Shown here in pieces: positions 24,758-33,204 of a stretch of DNA of 64,000 nt (position 1 is its first letter; every line of letters starts with the position of its first letter). Under the pieces are notes generated by a model. It saw nothing but the letters and a program-made list of their open reading frames with translations, did not search any database and was not told the origin of the DNA. The position numbers were made by a program, and so were the translations under genes. Origin of the DNA: Streptomyces sp. CB02056 (GTDB lineage Bacteria > Actinomycetota > Actinomycetes > Streptomycetales > Streptomycetaceae); assembly GCF_001905545.1 (NCBI RefSeq), contig NZ_LIPD01000006.1:310001-374000 (forward strand), written 5' to 3'.

Positions 24758-26083
24758 ATCAACACCGCCATCCGCAAGGCCGCCCGTGGGGCCGTGCCCG
24801 TCGCCGTCACCGCCTCCGTGCTCGCCACCGGCCTCACCGCCTGCGGCACCGTCCAGCAGCTGTCCGCCGCGCAGAAGGTGTCGAAGGCCTTCGACAAGAT
24901 CCGCGACGGCAAGTCGGCCGGCTTCACCCTGTCCATCGACGCCACCCCCGAGCAGGTCGCCGCGTTCGCCAACTCCGGTGAGCACAAGGGCGGCAAGGGC
25001 ATGATCGGTGCCGCCCGGGGCGACGGCGACATGGACGAGAAGACCGCCAAGGCGATCTCCGGCCTCTCCGTCTCGGTCGCCATCTCGGCCGACAAGCCGC
25101 TCAAGGACGTCGAGGCCTTCAGGGACGCCGCCAAGGCCGACAAGAACACCGACCTGACGCTCGACAAGTCGGTGCGCGTCTCCTACGTGCTCGCCGACCG
25201 CAGCGGCACCGCGCTGCTGGAGTACCGTCAGGTCGACGCCACCGGGTACCTGCACGCCGACGCCAAGGGCCTGGTCAAGCTGGCCGGCGAGGACCCGTCC
25301 GTGGTGGACGAGCTGCGCAAGGGCATGCCCGAGCAGCTGAAGCCGGTCGGGGACGTGCTGGCCGGCAAGTGGGTCTCCTTCGACCTCCAGTCGCTCGCGG
25401 ACCAGGCGAAGGAGTCCGACGGCAAGAGGGCCGCCGCCCCGAGCGCCGCCCCCACCCTCGACCCGGAGCTCCAGAACCAGCTCCTCAACTCGATCAAGGA
25501 CGTGATCGGCCGCACCGTCACGTACGAGGACAAGGGCAAGAAGGACGGCACCGAGCACCTCTGGGTGAGCGCCCCGGCCCGGCAGCTGGTGGACGAGATG
25601 TTCAAGGCCGTCAAGCCGCTGTCCGCCAAGTTCCCCAAGCAGCTGGGCGACTTCCCGGACCAGGCCCCGAGCGACGTGCCGGACCGTAGGATCGGCGTCG
25701 ACCTCTACCTGAAGGACGGCGCCTTCTCCTCCGCCACCTTCGACCTCGCCCAGCTGGCCGACAAGGTGGAGCCGGGCGTCAACTTCCCGGTGAAGCTCGC
25801 CTTCAGCCAGGCGGCCCCGAACGTCCAGGCCCCGGCCGACGCCGTCAAGGTGACCGACGAGCAGCTGATGGACGCGGTGCTGGGCCTGGCCACCGCCGGG
25901 GACGACTCCGACGACGAGGACCCGGAGGACCTGCCCGCCGCCACTCCGCTGACCGCCGCCCAGCTCAAGGAGCTCGCCGCGCTCGGCATCCCGGAGGTCC
26001 GGGCCCGCGTCTACAACGAGGCCGGCCTGACCTTCCAGGACATCAAGGAGATCGCCAGGACGACCGCCCCCGCCGGGGCGTAG
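24758..26083 (+). CDS. Lipoprotein of unknown function, apparent ATC start codon
   Basis: A 441-residue lipoprotein: n-region NTAIRKAARG, hydrophobic core, and lipobox GLTAC with C29 as the lipidated Cys. The body is rich in Lys/Asp and shows LppX/LprG-like alternation (FTLSIDATPEQV, VSYVLADRSGTALLEYRQV, WVSFDLQSLADQ) without a family I can name. No ATG, GTG or TTG lies at a good place: AGGAG at 24746-24750 is seven bases before ATC AAC ACC, where M-N-T would be expected. The in-frame ATG at 24674 has no ribosome site and would give an overlong signal; the GTG at residue 13 would lose the basic n-region. I therefore place the start at ATC. Confidence 0.7.
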   Translation: MNTAIRKAARGAVPVAVTASVLATGLTACGTVQQLSAAQKVSKAFDKIRDGKSAGFTLSIDATPEQVAAFANSGEHKGGKGMIGAARGDGDMDEKTAKAISGLSVSVAISADKPLKDVEAFRDAAKADKNTDLTLDKSVRVSYVLADRSGTALLEYRQVDATGYLHADAKGLVKLAGEDPSVVDELRKGMPEQLKPVGDVLAGKWVSFDLQSLADQAKESDGKRAAAPSAAPTLDPELQNQLLNSIKDVIGRTVTYEDKGKKDGTEHLWVSAPARQLVDEMFKAVKPLSAKFPKQLGDFPDQAPSDVPDRRIGVDLYLKDGAFSSATFDLAQLADKVEPGVNFPVKLAFSQAAPNVQAPADAVKVTDEQLMDAVLGLATAGDDSDDEDPEDLPAATPLTAAQLKELAALGIPEVRARVYNEAGLTFQDIKEIARTTAPAGA

Positions 26084-26094
26084 CCGTACCGACC

Positions 26095-26130
26095 CGACCG
26101 GCCGACCGCCCCCGAGCGGTCGGCCGGTCG
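26095..26130. terminator. Hairpin terminator
   Basis: Perfect 15-bp arms (26095-26109, 26116-26130) with 6-nt loop just after the lipoprotein stop; faces the convergent small gene at 26184. Confidence 0.8.
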
Positions 26131-26168
26131 CGCGTTTCCGGTCGCGCGTTTCCGGCCGCGTGCTCCCG
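26127..26168. repeat. Three tandem 14-bp repeats
   Basis: GTCGCGCGTTTCCG twice exactly (26127-26140, 26141-26154) and a third copy with four changes (26155-26168), directly after the hairpin. Probably slippage-generated spacer DNA. Confidence 0.6.
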
Positions 26169-26183
26169 GCCGCGCCTCATCGG

Positions 26184-26396
26184 TCAGCCGCCCGACGGCC
26201 GCCGGGAGCGCGGGTCGAGCAGCTCGACCCGGCCCTCGCGGAGGTGGCCGCGGTGACCGTCCCCGTACTCCAGCCGCAGGCTGCGGTCCGCCGGGGCGCC
26301 GACCACGACGGCGCACTCGACCGCGGCGTAGGAGGACTCGCGGTAGACCCACACCCTGTCCCCGACGTGGAACTCCGCCGTCTCCGAGACGATCAC
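26184..26396 (-). CDS. Small SH3-like protein, unknown function
   Basis: A 70-residue protein. The GTG at 26396 is preceded by GGAGGTGAG at a good distance. Strand-rich sequence AEFHVGDRVWVYRESSYAAVECAVVVG followed by LRLEYGDGHRGHLREGRVELLDP looks like a small beta-barrel of the SH3/KOW or hypervirulence-associated kind, but I cannot name a family. Convergent with the lipoprotein gene; 86 bp downstream of the next minus-strand gene. Confidence 0.6.
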   Translation of the reverse strand: MIVSETAEFHVGDRVWVYRESSYAAVECAVVVGAPADRSLRLEYGDGHRGHLREGRVELLDPRSRRPSGG

Positions 26397-26482
26397 CGGG
26401 CTCACCTCCCTTCGGGCCCCGCCCACTCGTCTGTACGGTGCGCGGCGCCCGGCTGTTCACCTCCGGCCGGAGCCGGCCGCGG

Positions 26483-27193
26483 TCACCGGCCGGGCGGCCG
26501 GGTCGGCGCCGTGCCGGTCGGCAGGTCGGCCGGGCGGCCCTCCTGGTCCACCGCGGTGCCGTCGGGGTAGCTGGCACACTCGCTGCCCGCGCTCACCTCG
26601 AGGGTGTGGTACGCGGGGTCGAAGCGCAGCGAGGCGCTCTCCGCGAGGGAGCCCGGGCCGGTGTCCGGCGGCGTCAGCGTCAGGCTGGGGACCGGGGCGG
26701 ACTCGTCGGAGGAGGCGACCGTCCAGCCCTGGGCGGTCAGGCTCTGCCGGGCCCGTCCGACCGCCTCCTCCCACTCGGGCCGGGTGACCCCGGTGAGGGT
26801 AAACCGCGCGCGCAGGGCGGCCGTGCGGGGCTGGTCGGCGCCGGTGTCGTTCATGCTCTCCAGGAGGTGGGAGAGGCCCCGGGCGGAGCAGGCGCCGTAG
26901 ATCCGGGCCGTGATCCCGTCGTCGCCGCGGTGGTCGGGAGCCGGTGTCGCCTCCGGGCGCAGCGCGAGGGCCTCGTAGACGGTCTGCGTCCGGGCGTCGA
27001 GGTGCCGCGCGACGGCCGCCGGGTCCGCCACGGGGTACGGCTTGCCCGTCCAGACCGCCTCCGCCGCCCCGTACGCCGTGTACCCGACCGTGCCGAGCAC
27101 CAGGGCCCCGGCGGCCCCGGCCACCGCCGTGACCCGCACGGCCGTGCGGCGGCCAGGCCCGTCCTTCGTTGCGCGATTCCTCATGATCACCAT
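26483..27193 (-). CDS. Membrane-anchored hypothetical protein
   Basis: A 236-residue protein: basic N-terminus RNRATKDGPGRRTAVR, one membrane segment (VTAVAGAAGALVLGTVGYTAYG), then a mixed extracytoplasmic domain with two Cys (IYGACSARG, GSECASYPDG) and a proline-rich end. Actinobacteria have many such orphan proteins; no function can be given. Two starts are possible, ATG 27193 or ATG 27184; neither has a clear ribosome site. Confidence 0.65.
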   Translation of the reverse strand: MVIMRNRATKDGPGRRTAVRVTAVAGAAGALVLGTVGYTAYGAAEAVWTGKPYPVADPAAVARHLDARTQTVYEALALRPEATPAPDHRGDDGITARIYGACSARGLSHLLESMNDTGADQPRTAALRARFTLTGVTRPEWEEAVGRARQSLTAQGWTVASSDESAPVPSLTLTPPDTGPGSLAESASLRFDPAYHTLEVSAGSECASYPDGTAVDQEGRPADLPTGTAPTRPPGR

Positions 27194-27278
27194 CGTCCAC
27201 CGCCGGGCCGGGCCACCGCATGAGTACGGATACTCACCCGGCGGCGTCGGCGTACTCGCGGTCGGACGGGGCGGCGGG

Positions 27279-27986
27279 TCAGGCGTGGGCGGCGGCGCAC
27301 TCCGGGTGGCCCCAGGAGCTGCCGACCTTGGTGATCTTGTCGCCCTTGGCGTACCCGCGGCTGCACGGGCAGGTGCCGGGGAAGCGGGCGTTCAGGGTGC
27401 GCGAGCCGCCGCTCCGCTTGGCGGCGCCCGTGCCGCCGGTGGAGGACACGGATGCCGTACGGGTGCTGCGCGCCTTGGGGGCCTTCGAGGCGGCGGCCGG
27501 GTCGGGGACGGGCAGGTCGGCGGCGGTGCCGGAGGCGTCCTGCTGGGTGCGGGCGGCGTCGCTGGCGGCCTTGTCGGCGATGGCGTTCAGCGGGTCGCCG
27601 TCCACCTGGTGGGCCGGCACGTACACGAAGGTGACGTCCCGGCCCTCCAGCAGGGCGTCGATCGCCTGGATCAGCTCCTGGTTGGCGACCGGCTTGCCGG
27701 CCGCCGTCTTCCAGCCGTTGCGCTTCCAGCCCTTCAGCCACTTGGTCACCGAGTCGCGGGTGTAGGTGCTGTCCAGCCGCACCTCCAGCGGCGCCGCCGG
27801 GTCCGTCGCGGCCAGCAGCTGCCGCAGCGCCGTCAGCTCGCCCACGTTGTTGGTGCTGTGCCCGAGCGCGCCGGCCTGCCAGCGCTGGGGCGCCCCGGTG
27901 GCGTCCGCGACCACGTAGGCCCAGCCCGCCGGCCCGGGGTTGCCCTTGGCTGCTCCGTCACACGCTGCAATGACTCGTTCGACCAT
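27279..27986 (-). CDS. Ribonuclease HI family protein with Cys-containing C-terminal extension
   Basis: A 235-residue protein. Residues 1-148 are an RNase H domain: catalytic D10 (ACDGAAKGNPGPAGWAY), E50 (NNVGELTAL), D72 (RLDSTYT), H126 (PAHQVDGD) and D138 (AIADKAA), so it should cut RNA in RNA-DNA hybrids. A Ser/Thr/Ala linker follows, then a C-terminal module CPCSRGYAKGDKITKVGSS and HPECAAAH with three Cys and nearby His, possibly a small zinc site. Start ATG at 27986 (MVERVIAACDG) is chosen since the domain begins there. Monocistronic. Confidence 0.9.
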   Translation of the reverse strand: MVERVIAACDGAAKGNPGPAGWAYVVADATGAPQRWQAGALGHSTNNVGELTALRQLLAATDPAAPLEVRLDSTYTRDSVTKWLKGWKRNGWKTAAGKPVANQELIQAIDALLEGRDVTFVYVPAHQVDGDPLNAIADKAASDAARTQQDASGTAADLPVPDPAAASKAPKARSTRTASVSSTGGTGAAKRSGGSRTLNARFPGTCPCSRGYAKGDKITKVGSSWGHPECAAAHA

Positions 27987-28028
27987 GCCCCGATCATGCC
28001 TGGTCGGACGGCCCGGAGACAAAGCCGC

Positions 28029-30200
28029 TCAGGTGCGCAGCAGGGGCAGCAGCAGCGCCGCCGACCAGCTGAAGTTGGTCGAGCTGTGCCCCTCCCCCGT
28101 CAGCGGGTCGTAGTTCTCCCGCACCGGGCCGTCGCCGGCCAGTCCGGCGGCGGTGGCCAGCAGCCGCTCGACGGTGCGCCGGGCGTCCTGCTCCCAGCCG
28201 TAGCGGCGCAGACCCTCGATCGCGAAGTAGGTCTGGTCGAGCCAGGCCAGTCCGCGCCAGTAGCCGCCGGGGTCGAAGGAGGGCGAGCTGCGGGCCACGG
28301 TCGGGAACGGCATGGCGGTGCCGAACTCGGCCGGGTCGAGCAGCAGCCGGCGGACGGTACGGGCCTGGGCGGCGGTGGCGGTGCCGGACCAGAGCGGGAT
28401 CGCGCCCTCGATGCCGCGGCCGCGGGCGGTGAGCCGGGCGCCGGTGCCCAGGTCGGTGTCGTGGAACCAGCCGGTGGCCGGGTCGTACATGGTGTCGCGC
28501 ACGGCGGTGTCGATCCGGTCGGCGCCGGCGCGCAGCCGGTCGGCGGCGGGCCGGTCGCCGAGTTCGGCGGCGATCAGCGCCAGGTGGCGGTGGTCGGCGG
28601 CGAGGTAGGCGTTGAGGTCGACCGAGCGCTGGTCGAGCGACCAGCCGAGCAGTGTGCCGTGCGCGTCCCGGTTGGGGACGACGGCGGAGGTGTCGAAGCG
28701 CGGGGCGTTGTCCATGCCGGACTCCCAGGCCGCCGCCTCCCGGCAGTCCTCGGCGGTGGCGTTGGCCGGGTCGACGGTGGCGCCGTACTGGCACAGGCCC
28801 TCGCCGAGGTGGTCGCGGGTGCGGTACCACCAGTCCCGGTAGGCGGTCAGCCTGGGCAGCATCTCGCGCAGGAAGGCGCGGTCGCCGCTGCGCCGGTAGA
28901 CCTCCCAGACCGCCCAGGAGGCCAGCGGGGGCTTGGAGTTGCGCTCGTTCCAGTTGCCGCCGCCGGTGGTCTGGTCGTTGTAGAAGACGCAGTCGGGGAC
29001 CATCCCGGCGTCCTGCGGGCGCTCGGCGGAGCCGGACGGGACCTGGTGGTCGAAGACGGCGCGGATCTGGTCGGCGGCGAGGCCGGGGGCGAAGGCGGCG
29101 GTGCCGACGGCCTGCTTCCAGGTGTCCCAGGCCCAGACCCCGCTGAACCACTTGTAGGAGAGCGTGGGGGTGACGGCGTCGTGCCGGATCCTTCCGGCCG
29201 GGCTGCGCCAGTTGGTGACCAGGGTCTGGACGCACTTGGCGGCGGTACGGCGGCGGGCGGCCGGGACGCCCTCGGTGGCGCGGACGAGGTACCCGTGCCA
29301 GCGGGCGGTGCCCTCCGCCGCGACCCGTTCCGGGGTGCGCAGCGCGGCGTCCGCCTCCTTCGCGGCGCGGGCGTACTCGGCCTCGGTGAAGGTGTAGCTC
29401 TCGGTCCAGTCCAGGCTGCGGGTCTCCCCCGGCGCCAGCCGTACGGGCTCGGCGAGTTCGGTGCGGTGGCCGTCGCCGTCGGCGCTCAGCACGACCCGGA
29501 CGGGCCGGGCGTGGCGGACGGCGAAGCGTTCGGTGCCGTCGGTGAGGTAGTCCCAGGTCTGCCGGACCTTGGCGAAGCGCACCTCCACGCCGCGTTCGGC
29601 GGCGACCAGCTTCGGTGCCTCGCGCTGGGGGCCGGTGGCGGGGCGCAGCAGCCGGCCGGTCCAGGCGGCGGCGAGGGTCCGTACGGCCGGGCCGGTGTTG
29701 GCGAGCCGGGCGCGGAGCAGGGCGGTGCGGTTGCCGGCGAAGCGCAGGTCCAGGGTGAGGGCGAGGCCGCCGCCGAGGTCGTGGGTGAGCCGCAGCAGGC
29801 CGGGCAGCGAGGTGCCGCGGGCGGGGGCGCCGGCGGTGAGGTCCAGGGGGCGGCCCTGTTCGGTGAGCTGGAGGCGGGTCAGGCCGTCGCTGAGCCACCA
29901 GGGGTACTCCTGGGCGAGGTACAGCGGGCCGGTGAAGCCGCCCTGGGGGTCGGTGGGGCGGGGCAGGGCGTAGGCGTGCCAGGCGCCGAGGTCGGCGAAG
30001 ACGGTGATCGGGTTGTTGCCGCGGGCGTCGCCCGGGTAGGCCTGGGCGGGGGTGCCGTGCAGGTCGAGGACGTCGGCGTAGCGCTCGCCGTCGACCGTGT
30101 CCGGTCCATCCTGGGCGTGGGCGGCGGCCGGGGCGGCCAGGGTGCCGGCGGCGGCGACCGCCGAGGCGGCGAGGAAGTGGCGGCGGGTCAGCGGGTTCAC
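28029..30200 (-). CDS. Tat-exported GH63/trehalase-like glycosidase
   Basis: A 723-residue protein with Tat signal LTRRHFLAASAVAAAG and a cut near AAAHA. N-terminal beta domain, then an (alpha/alpha)6 barrel with YKWFSGVWAWDTWKQAVG, ERPQDAGMVPDCVFYNDQ, KPPLASWAVWEVYRR, AAWESGMDNAPRFD and DPGGYWRGLAWLDQTYF, blocks typical of GH63 and related GH37 enzymes. The specificity is not evident: GH63 includes alpha-glucosidases and mannosylglycerate hydrolases. The GTG start overlaps the stop of GH42 as GTGA, so it is translationally coupled and last in the operon. Since GH42 is cytosolic and this protein exported, the two act on opposite sides of the membrane. Confidence 0.85.
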   Translation of the reverse strand: MNPLTRRHFLAASAVAAAGTLAAPAAAHAQDGPDTVDGERYADVLDLHGTPAQAYPGDARGNNPITVFADLGAWHAYALPRPTDPQGGFTGPLYLAQEYPWWLSDGLTRLQLTEQGRPLDLTAGAPARGTSLPGLLRLTHDLGGGLALTLDLRFAGNRTALLRARLANTGPAVRTLAAAWTGRLLRPATGPQREAPKLVAAERGVEVRFAKVRQTWDYLTDGTERFAVRHARPVRVVLSADGDGHRTELAEPVRLAPGETRSLDWTESYTFTEAEYARAAKEADAALRTPERVAAEGTARWHGYLVRATEGVPAARRRTAAKCVQTLVTNWRSPAGRIRHDAVTPTLSYKWFSGVWAWDTWKQAVGTAAFAPGLAADQIRAVFDHQVPSGSAERPQDAGMVPDCVFYNDQTTGGGNWNERNSKPPLASWAVWEVYRRSGDRAFLREMLPRLTAYRDWWYRTRDHLGEGLCQYGATVDPANATAEDCREAAAWESGMDNAPRFDTSAVVPNRDAHGTLLGWSLDQRSVDLNAYLAADHRHLALIAAELGDRPAADRLRAGADRIDTAVRDTMYDPATGWFHDTDLGTGARLTARGRGIEGAIPLWSGTATAAQARTVRRLLLDPAEFGTAMPFPTVARSSPSFDPGGYWRGLAWLDQTYFAIEGLRRYGWEQDARRTVERLLATAAGLAGDGPVRENYDPLTGEGHSSTNFSWSAALLLPLLRT

Positions 30201-32314
30201 GGGCGCTCCTCGGCGGCGGGGAGTCGGAGGACGGCGGCGCCGAGCGGCGCGAGGGTGACGGCGTCGCCGGTGGCGGCGCCGGTGAGCAGGTCGGTGCCGG
30301 GCGTGTCGAGGGGCACCCGGCGTTCGACGCCGCCGTGGTTGAGCAGGAAGAGGTACTGGCGGCCGTCGGCGGCGTGGCGGCGGGTGGCCTCGACGTCCGC
30401 CGGGAGGTCCGGCAGTTCGGCGCCCACGCCGGCTTCGGCGAGCGGCAGGTCGAGCACCCGGCCGGTGTCGGCGCCGAGATGGCAGCTGAGGTACCAGGCG
30501 GTGCCGGCGCCCAGCCGGTTGCGGGTGACGGCCGGGAGGCCGGCCAGCGTGCCGGAGGCGTAACGGGCGAGGGTCTCGGCGCCCTCGGTCTCGATCCACT
30601 CGCTCCAGCGCTCGGCGCGCAGGTCGGCGCCGTGCGGCTCGGCGTGCGCCTCGGCGCCGTCCGACCGGGGGCCGTCAGGCGCGGCGCCGTCCAGCCGTAC
30701 GGCGGTGGTCGCGCCGTCCGGGATCGGCCAGTGCTCGTCCACGACGATCCCGAGCAGTTCGCGCAGCGGCCCGGGGTGGCCGCCGGGGTGGATGTGGTCG
30801 TGCCGGTCGGCGATGCCGCTGAACGGGCCGCAGACCAGCCGGCCGCCGTCCCGTACGTAGGCGGTGAGCCGGTCGGCGGTGGCGGTGTCGAGCAGGTAGA
30901 GGTTGGGGGCGAGCACCAGCGGGTAGCCGTCGAGCCCGGCGGTGGGCGGGACGAAGTCGACGGTGACGCCGCGCTCGTGCAGCGCCGCGTACCAGGGACG
31001 GAGCAGTTCGGGCCAGCGCATCCGGGCGGAGGGGTGGTCGTCGAGTTCCAGCGCCCACCAGCTGTCCCAGTCGAGCAGGACGGCGGCCCGTCCGCGCAGC
31101 CGGCTGCCGGCGATCTCGCCGAGGCGGCGCAGTTCGGCGCCGAGGCGGACGGTCTCCTGCCAGCCGCGCGCGGCGGTGCCCCGGTGCGGGAGCATCGCGC
31201 TGTGGAACTTCTCGGCTCCGGCCACCGAGGCGCGCCACTGGAAGTGCAGGACACCGTCGGCGCCGCGGGCGAGTGCCTGGAGCGACCAGAGGCGGTAGAG
31301 GCCGGGGCGTTTGGGCACGTTGACCGGCCGCCAGCTGACCGCGGAGGGGGCCTGTTCCATCAGCAGCCAGGGGCGGCCGCCCTTGAGCGAGCGCATCAGG
31401 TCGTAGTTCATCGCCGCGTTGACGTGGGCGCGCGGGTCGGCCGGGTCGGGGTAGGCGTCGTCGGAGACGAGGTCCTCGTGCCGGCTCCACTCCCAGTAGT
31501 CCAGCGCCTTGAGCATCGACATGAAGTTGGTGGTGACGGGGACGCCGGGCGAGACCTCGTCCAGGACGGCCTTCTCGGCGCGGTGCAGGGCGAGCAGCGC
31601 GTCCGAGCAGAACCGGCGCCAGTCCAGCAGCTGGGTGGGGTTGACCGGGCCGGGCGCGGTGCGCGGCGGCTCGATCTGCTCGAAGGAGGTGTAGCGCTGC
31701 GACCAGAAGGCGGTGCCCCAGGAGCGGTTCAACTCCTCGATGCCGCCGTGCCGTTCGCGCAGCCAGCGGCGGAAGTCGACGGCCGAGTCGGGGCAGAAGC
31801 ACTCCTGGACGTGGTCGCCGTACTCGTTGTGGATGTGCCACAGGGCGAGCGCGGGGTGGTGGCGGTAGCGTTCGGCGAGCGCCCGGGTGAGCCGGACGGC
31901 GGCCTCGCGGTAGGCGGGCGAGGAGGGGCAGTAGTGCTGGCGCGAGCCGAACTCCAGCCGGACGCCGTCGGCGGTGACGGGCAGCAGTTCGGGGTGGGCT
32001 CGGACCAGCCAGGCGGGCGGGGAGGCGGTGGCGGTGGCCAGGTCGACGGCGACGCCGTGCCGGTGGCAGAGGTCGAACAGGCGGTCCAGCCAGCCGAAGT
32101 CCCAGCTGTCGGCGTCGGGTTGGAGGCGGGCCCAGGAGAACACGCCGACGGTGACCAGGTTGACCCCGGCCTCGGCCATCAGCTTCACGTCCTCGGCCCA
32201 CACCTGCTCGGGCCACTGCTCGGGGTTCCAGTCCCCGCCGTACAGCAGGCCGGGCACCCGGGTGAGGCGGTCGGTGGTCACGGTCAGGCGGTCGGTGGTC
32301 ACGGTCGCGGTCAT
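30197..32314 (-). CDS. Beta-galactosidase, GH42
   Basis: A 705-residue cytosolic enzyme. Signature blocks: LYGGDWNPEQWP, GVFSWARLQPDADSWDF, acid/base E164 in WHIHNEYGDH, nucleophile E320 in WLLMEQAPS, and the Cys pattern near ECFCPDS. It has the trimerisation-like and C-terminal beta domains usual for the family. It would release galactose from the imported oligosaccharide. The ATG overlaps the stop of the upstream permease (ATGA). The first 18 residues contain a duplicated T-T-D-R-L-T element. Its position fits uptake of products made by a secreted galactanase such as the GH30 enzyme. Confidence 0.93.
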   Translation of the reverse strand: MTATVTTDRLTVTTDRLTRVPGLLYGGDWNPEQWPEQVWAEDVKLMAEAGVNLVTVGVFSWARLQPDADSWDFGWLDRLFDLCHRHGVAVDLATATASPPAWLVRAHPELLPVTADGVRLEFGSRQHYCPSSPAYREAAVRLTRALAERYRHHPALALWHIHNEYGDHVQECFCPDSAVDFRRWLRERHGGIEELNRSWGTAFWSQRYTSFEQIEPPRTAPGPVNPTQLLDWRRFCSDALLALHRAEKAVLDEVSPGVPVTTNFMSMLKALDYWEWSRHEDLVSDDAYPDPADPRAHVNAAMNYDLMRSLKGGRPWLLMEQAPSAVSWRPVNVPKRPGLYRLWSLQALARGADGVLHFQWRASVAGAEKFHSAMLPHRGTAARGWQETVRLGAELRRLGEIAGSRLRGRAAVLLDWDSWWALELDDHPSARMRWPELLRPWYAALHERGVTVDFVPPTAGLDGYPLVLAPNLYLLDTATADRLTAYVRDGGRLVCGPFSGIADRHDHIHPGGHPGPLRELLGIVVDEHWPIPDGATTAVRLDGAAPDGPRSDGAEAHAEPHGADLRAERWSEWIETEGAETLARYASGTLAGLPAVTRNRLGAGTAWYLSCHLGADTGRVLDLPLAEAGVGAELPDLPADVEATRRHAADGRQYLFLLNHGGVERRVPLDTPGTDLLTGAATGDAVTLAPLGAAVLRLPAAEERP

Positions 32315-33204
32315 CCCTTCACGGCTCCGCCCAGCAGGCCCGCCACGAACTGCCGCTGGAAGAGCAGGAAGAGCACCATCAGCGGGAGCGTGGCCAGGAA
32401 GGAGCCGAGCATCAGGCCGGAGTAGTCGACGTGGGTCAGCCCGGTCAGCGTGTTGAGCGCGACCGGCACGGTGTACTTGTCCTCGGTGTTGAGCATCAGC
32501 AGCGGCCAGATGAAGCCGTTCCACTGGCCCATGAAGGTGAAGATCACCAGCGCGCCCAACTGCGGCCGTACGCACGGCAGGACGACCTGGTAGAAGGTGC
32601 GCAGCTCGCCGGAGCCGTCGATCCGGGCCGACTCCAGGAGTTCGTCGGGGAAGTCCAGGAAGCCCTGGCGCATCAGCAGGATGCCGAAGGAGTTGGCCAG
32701 GAAGGGGACGATCACCGCCTGGTAGCTGTCGATCCAGCCGAGGCTGGCCATCATCTGGAACAGCGGGACGAGCAGCACCTGCAACGGGATCATCATGGTC
32801 GCCAGCACCAGTCCGAGCAGCAGCCCGCGGCCGCGGAAGCGGTACTTGGCCAGCCCGTAGCCGCACATCGCGGACAGCAGCGAGCTGAGCGCGGTGTAGA
32901 CGACGGCGATCCCGAGGCTGTTGAGCATGACCCGGCCGAAGCCGATGGTCTCCTGGAGGTGCGCCAGGTTGCGCAGCAGGTTGCCGCCGGGCAGGAACGG
33001 CGGTGGGGAGTGGAACAGTTCGGAGCTGCTGTGGGTGCTGGCGATCAGCATCCAGGCGAAGGGCACCAGGCTGAGCACGGCGCCGAGGGTGAGGGCGGCG
33101 AGGACGGCGATCCGGCCGAGACGGGCGGGCAGCGGGGCGCGGCCGCCGCGACGCGGCGCGGTGGTGGCGGCACTGCGAGCGGCAGTGGGGGTGGCGGTGG
33201 TCAT
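32311..33204 (-). CDS. Sugar ABC transporter permease (LacG/MalG type)
   Basis: A 297-residue permease: Ala/Arg-rich N-terminus, first membrane segment IAVLAALTLGAVLSLVPFAWML, EAA loop ELLESARIDGSGELRTFYQVVLP near 197-219, and the C-terminal RQFVAGLLGGAVKG typical of MalG proteins. The ATG overlaps the stop of the preceding permease and its own stop overlaps the GH42 start. No ATPase in the operon. Confidence 0.93.
   Translation of the reverse strand: MTTATPTAARSAATTAPRRGGRAPLPARLGRIAVLAALTLGAVLSLVPFAWMLIASTHSSSELFHSPPPFLPGGNLLRNLAHLQETIGFGRVMLNSLGIAVVYTALSSLLSAMCGYGLAKYRFRGRGLLLGLVLATMMIPLQVLLVPLFQMMASLGWIDSYQAVIVPFLANSFGILLMRQGFLDFPDELLESARIDGSGELRTFYQVVLPCVRPQLGALVIFTFMGQWNGFIWPLLMLNTEDKYTVPVALNTLTGLTHVDYSGLMLGSFLATLPLMVLFLLFQRQFVAGLLGGAVKG

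Noticed and set aside
26127..26168. Tandem repeats as a possible CRISPR or iteron array
   Set aside because: Only three adjoining 14-bp units without spacers, one imperfect; more likely slippage next to a terminator.
27042..30563. Long plus-strand frame opposite RNase HI and the GH63-like gene
   Set aside because: Same shadow effect; no recognisable domain, while the minus-strand proteins carry full catalytic motifs.
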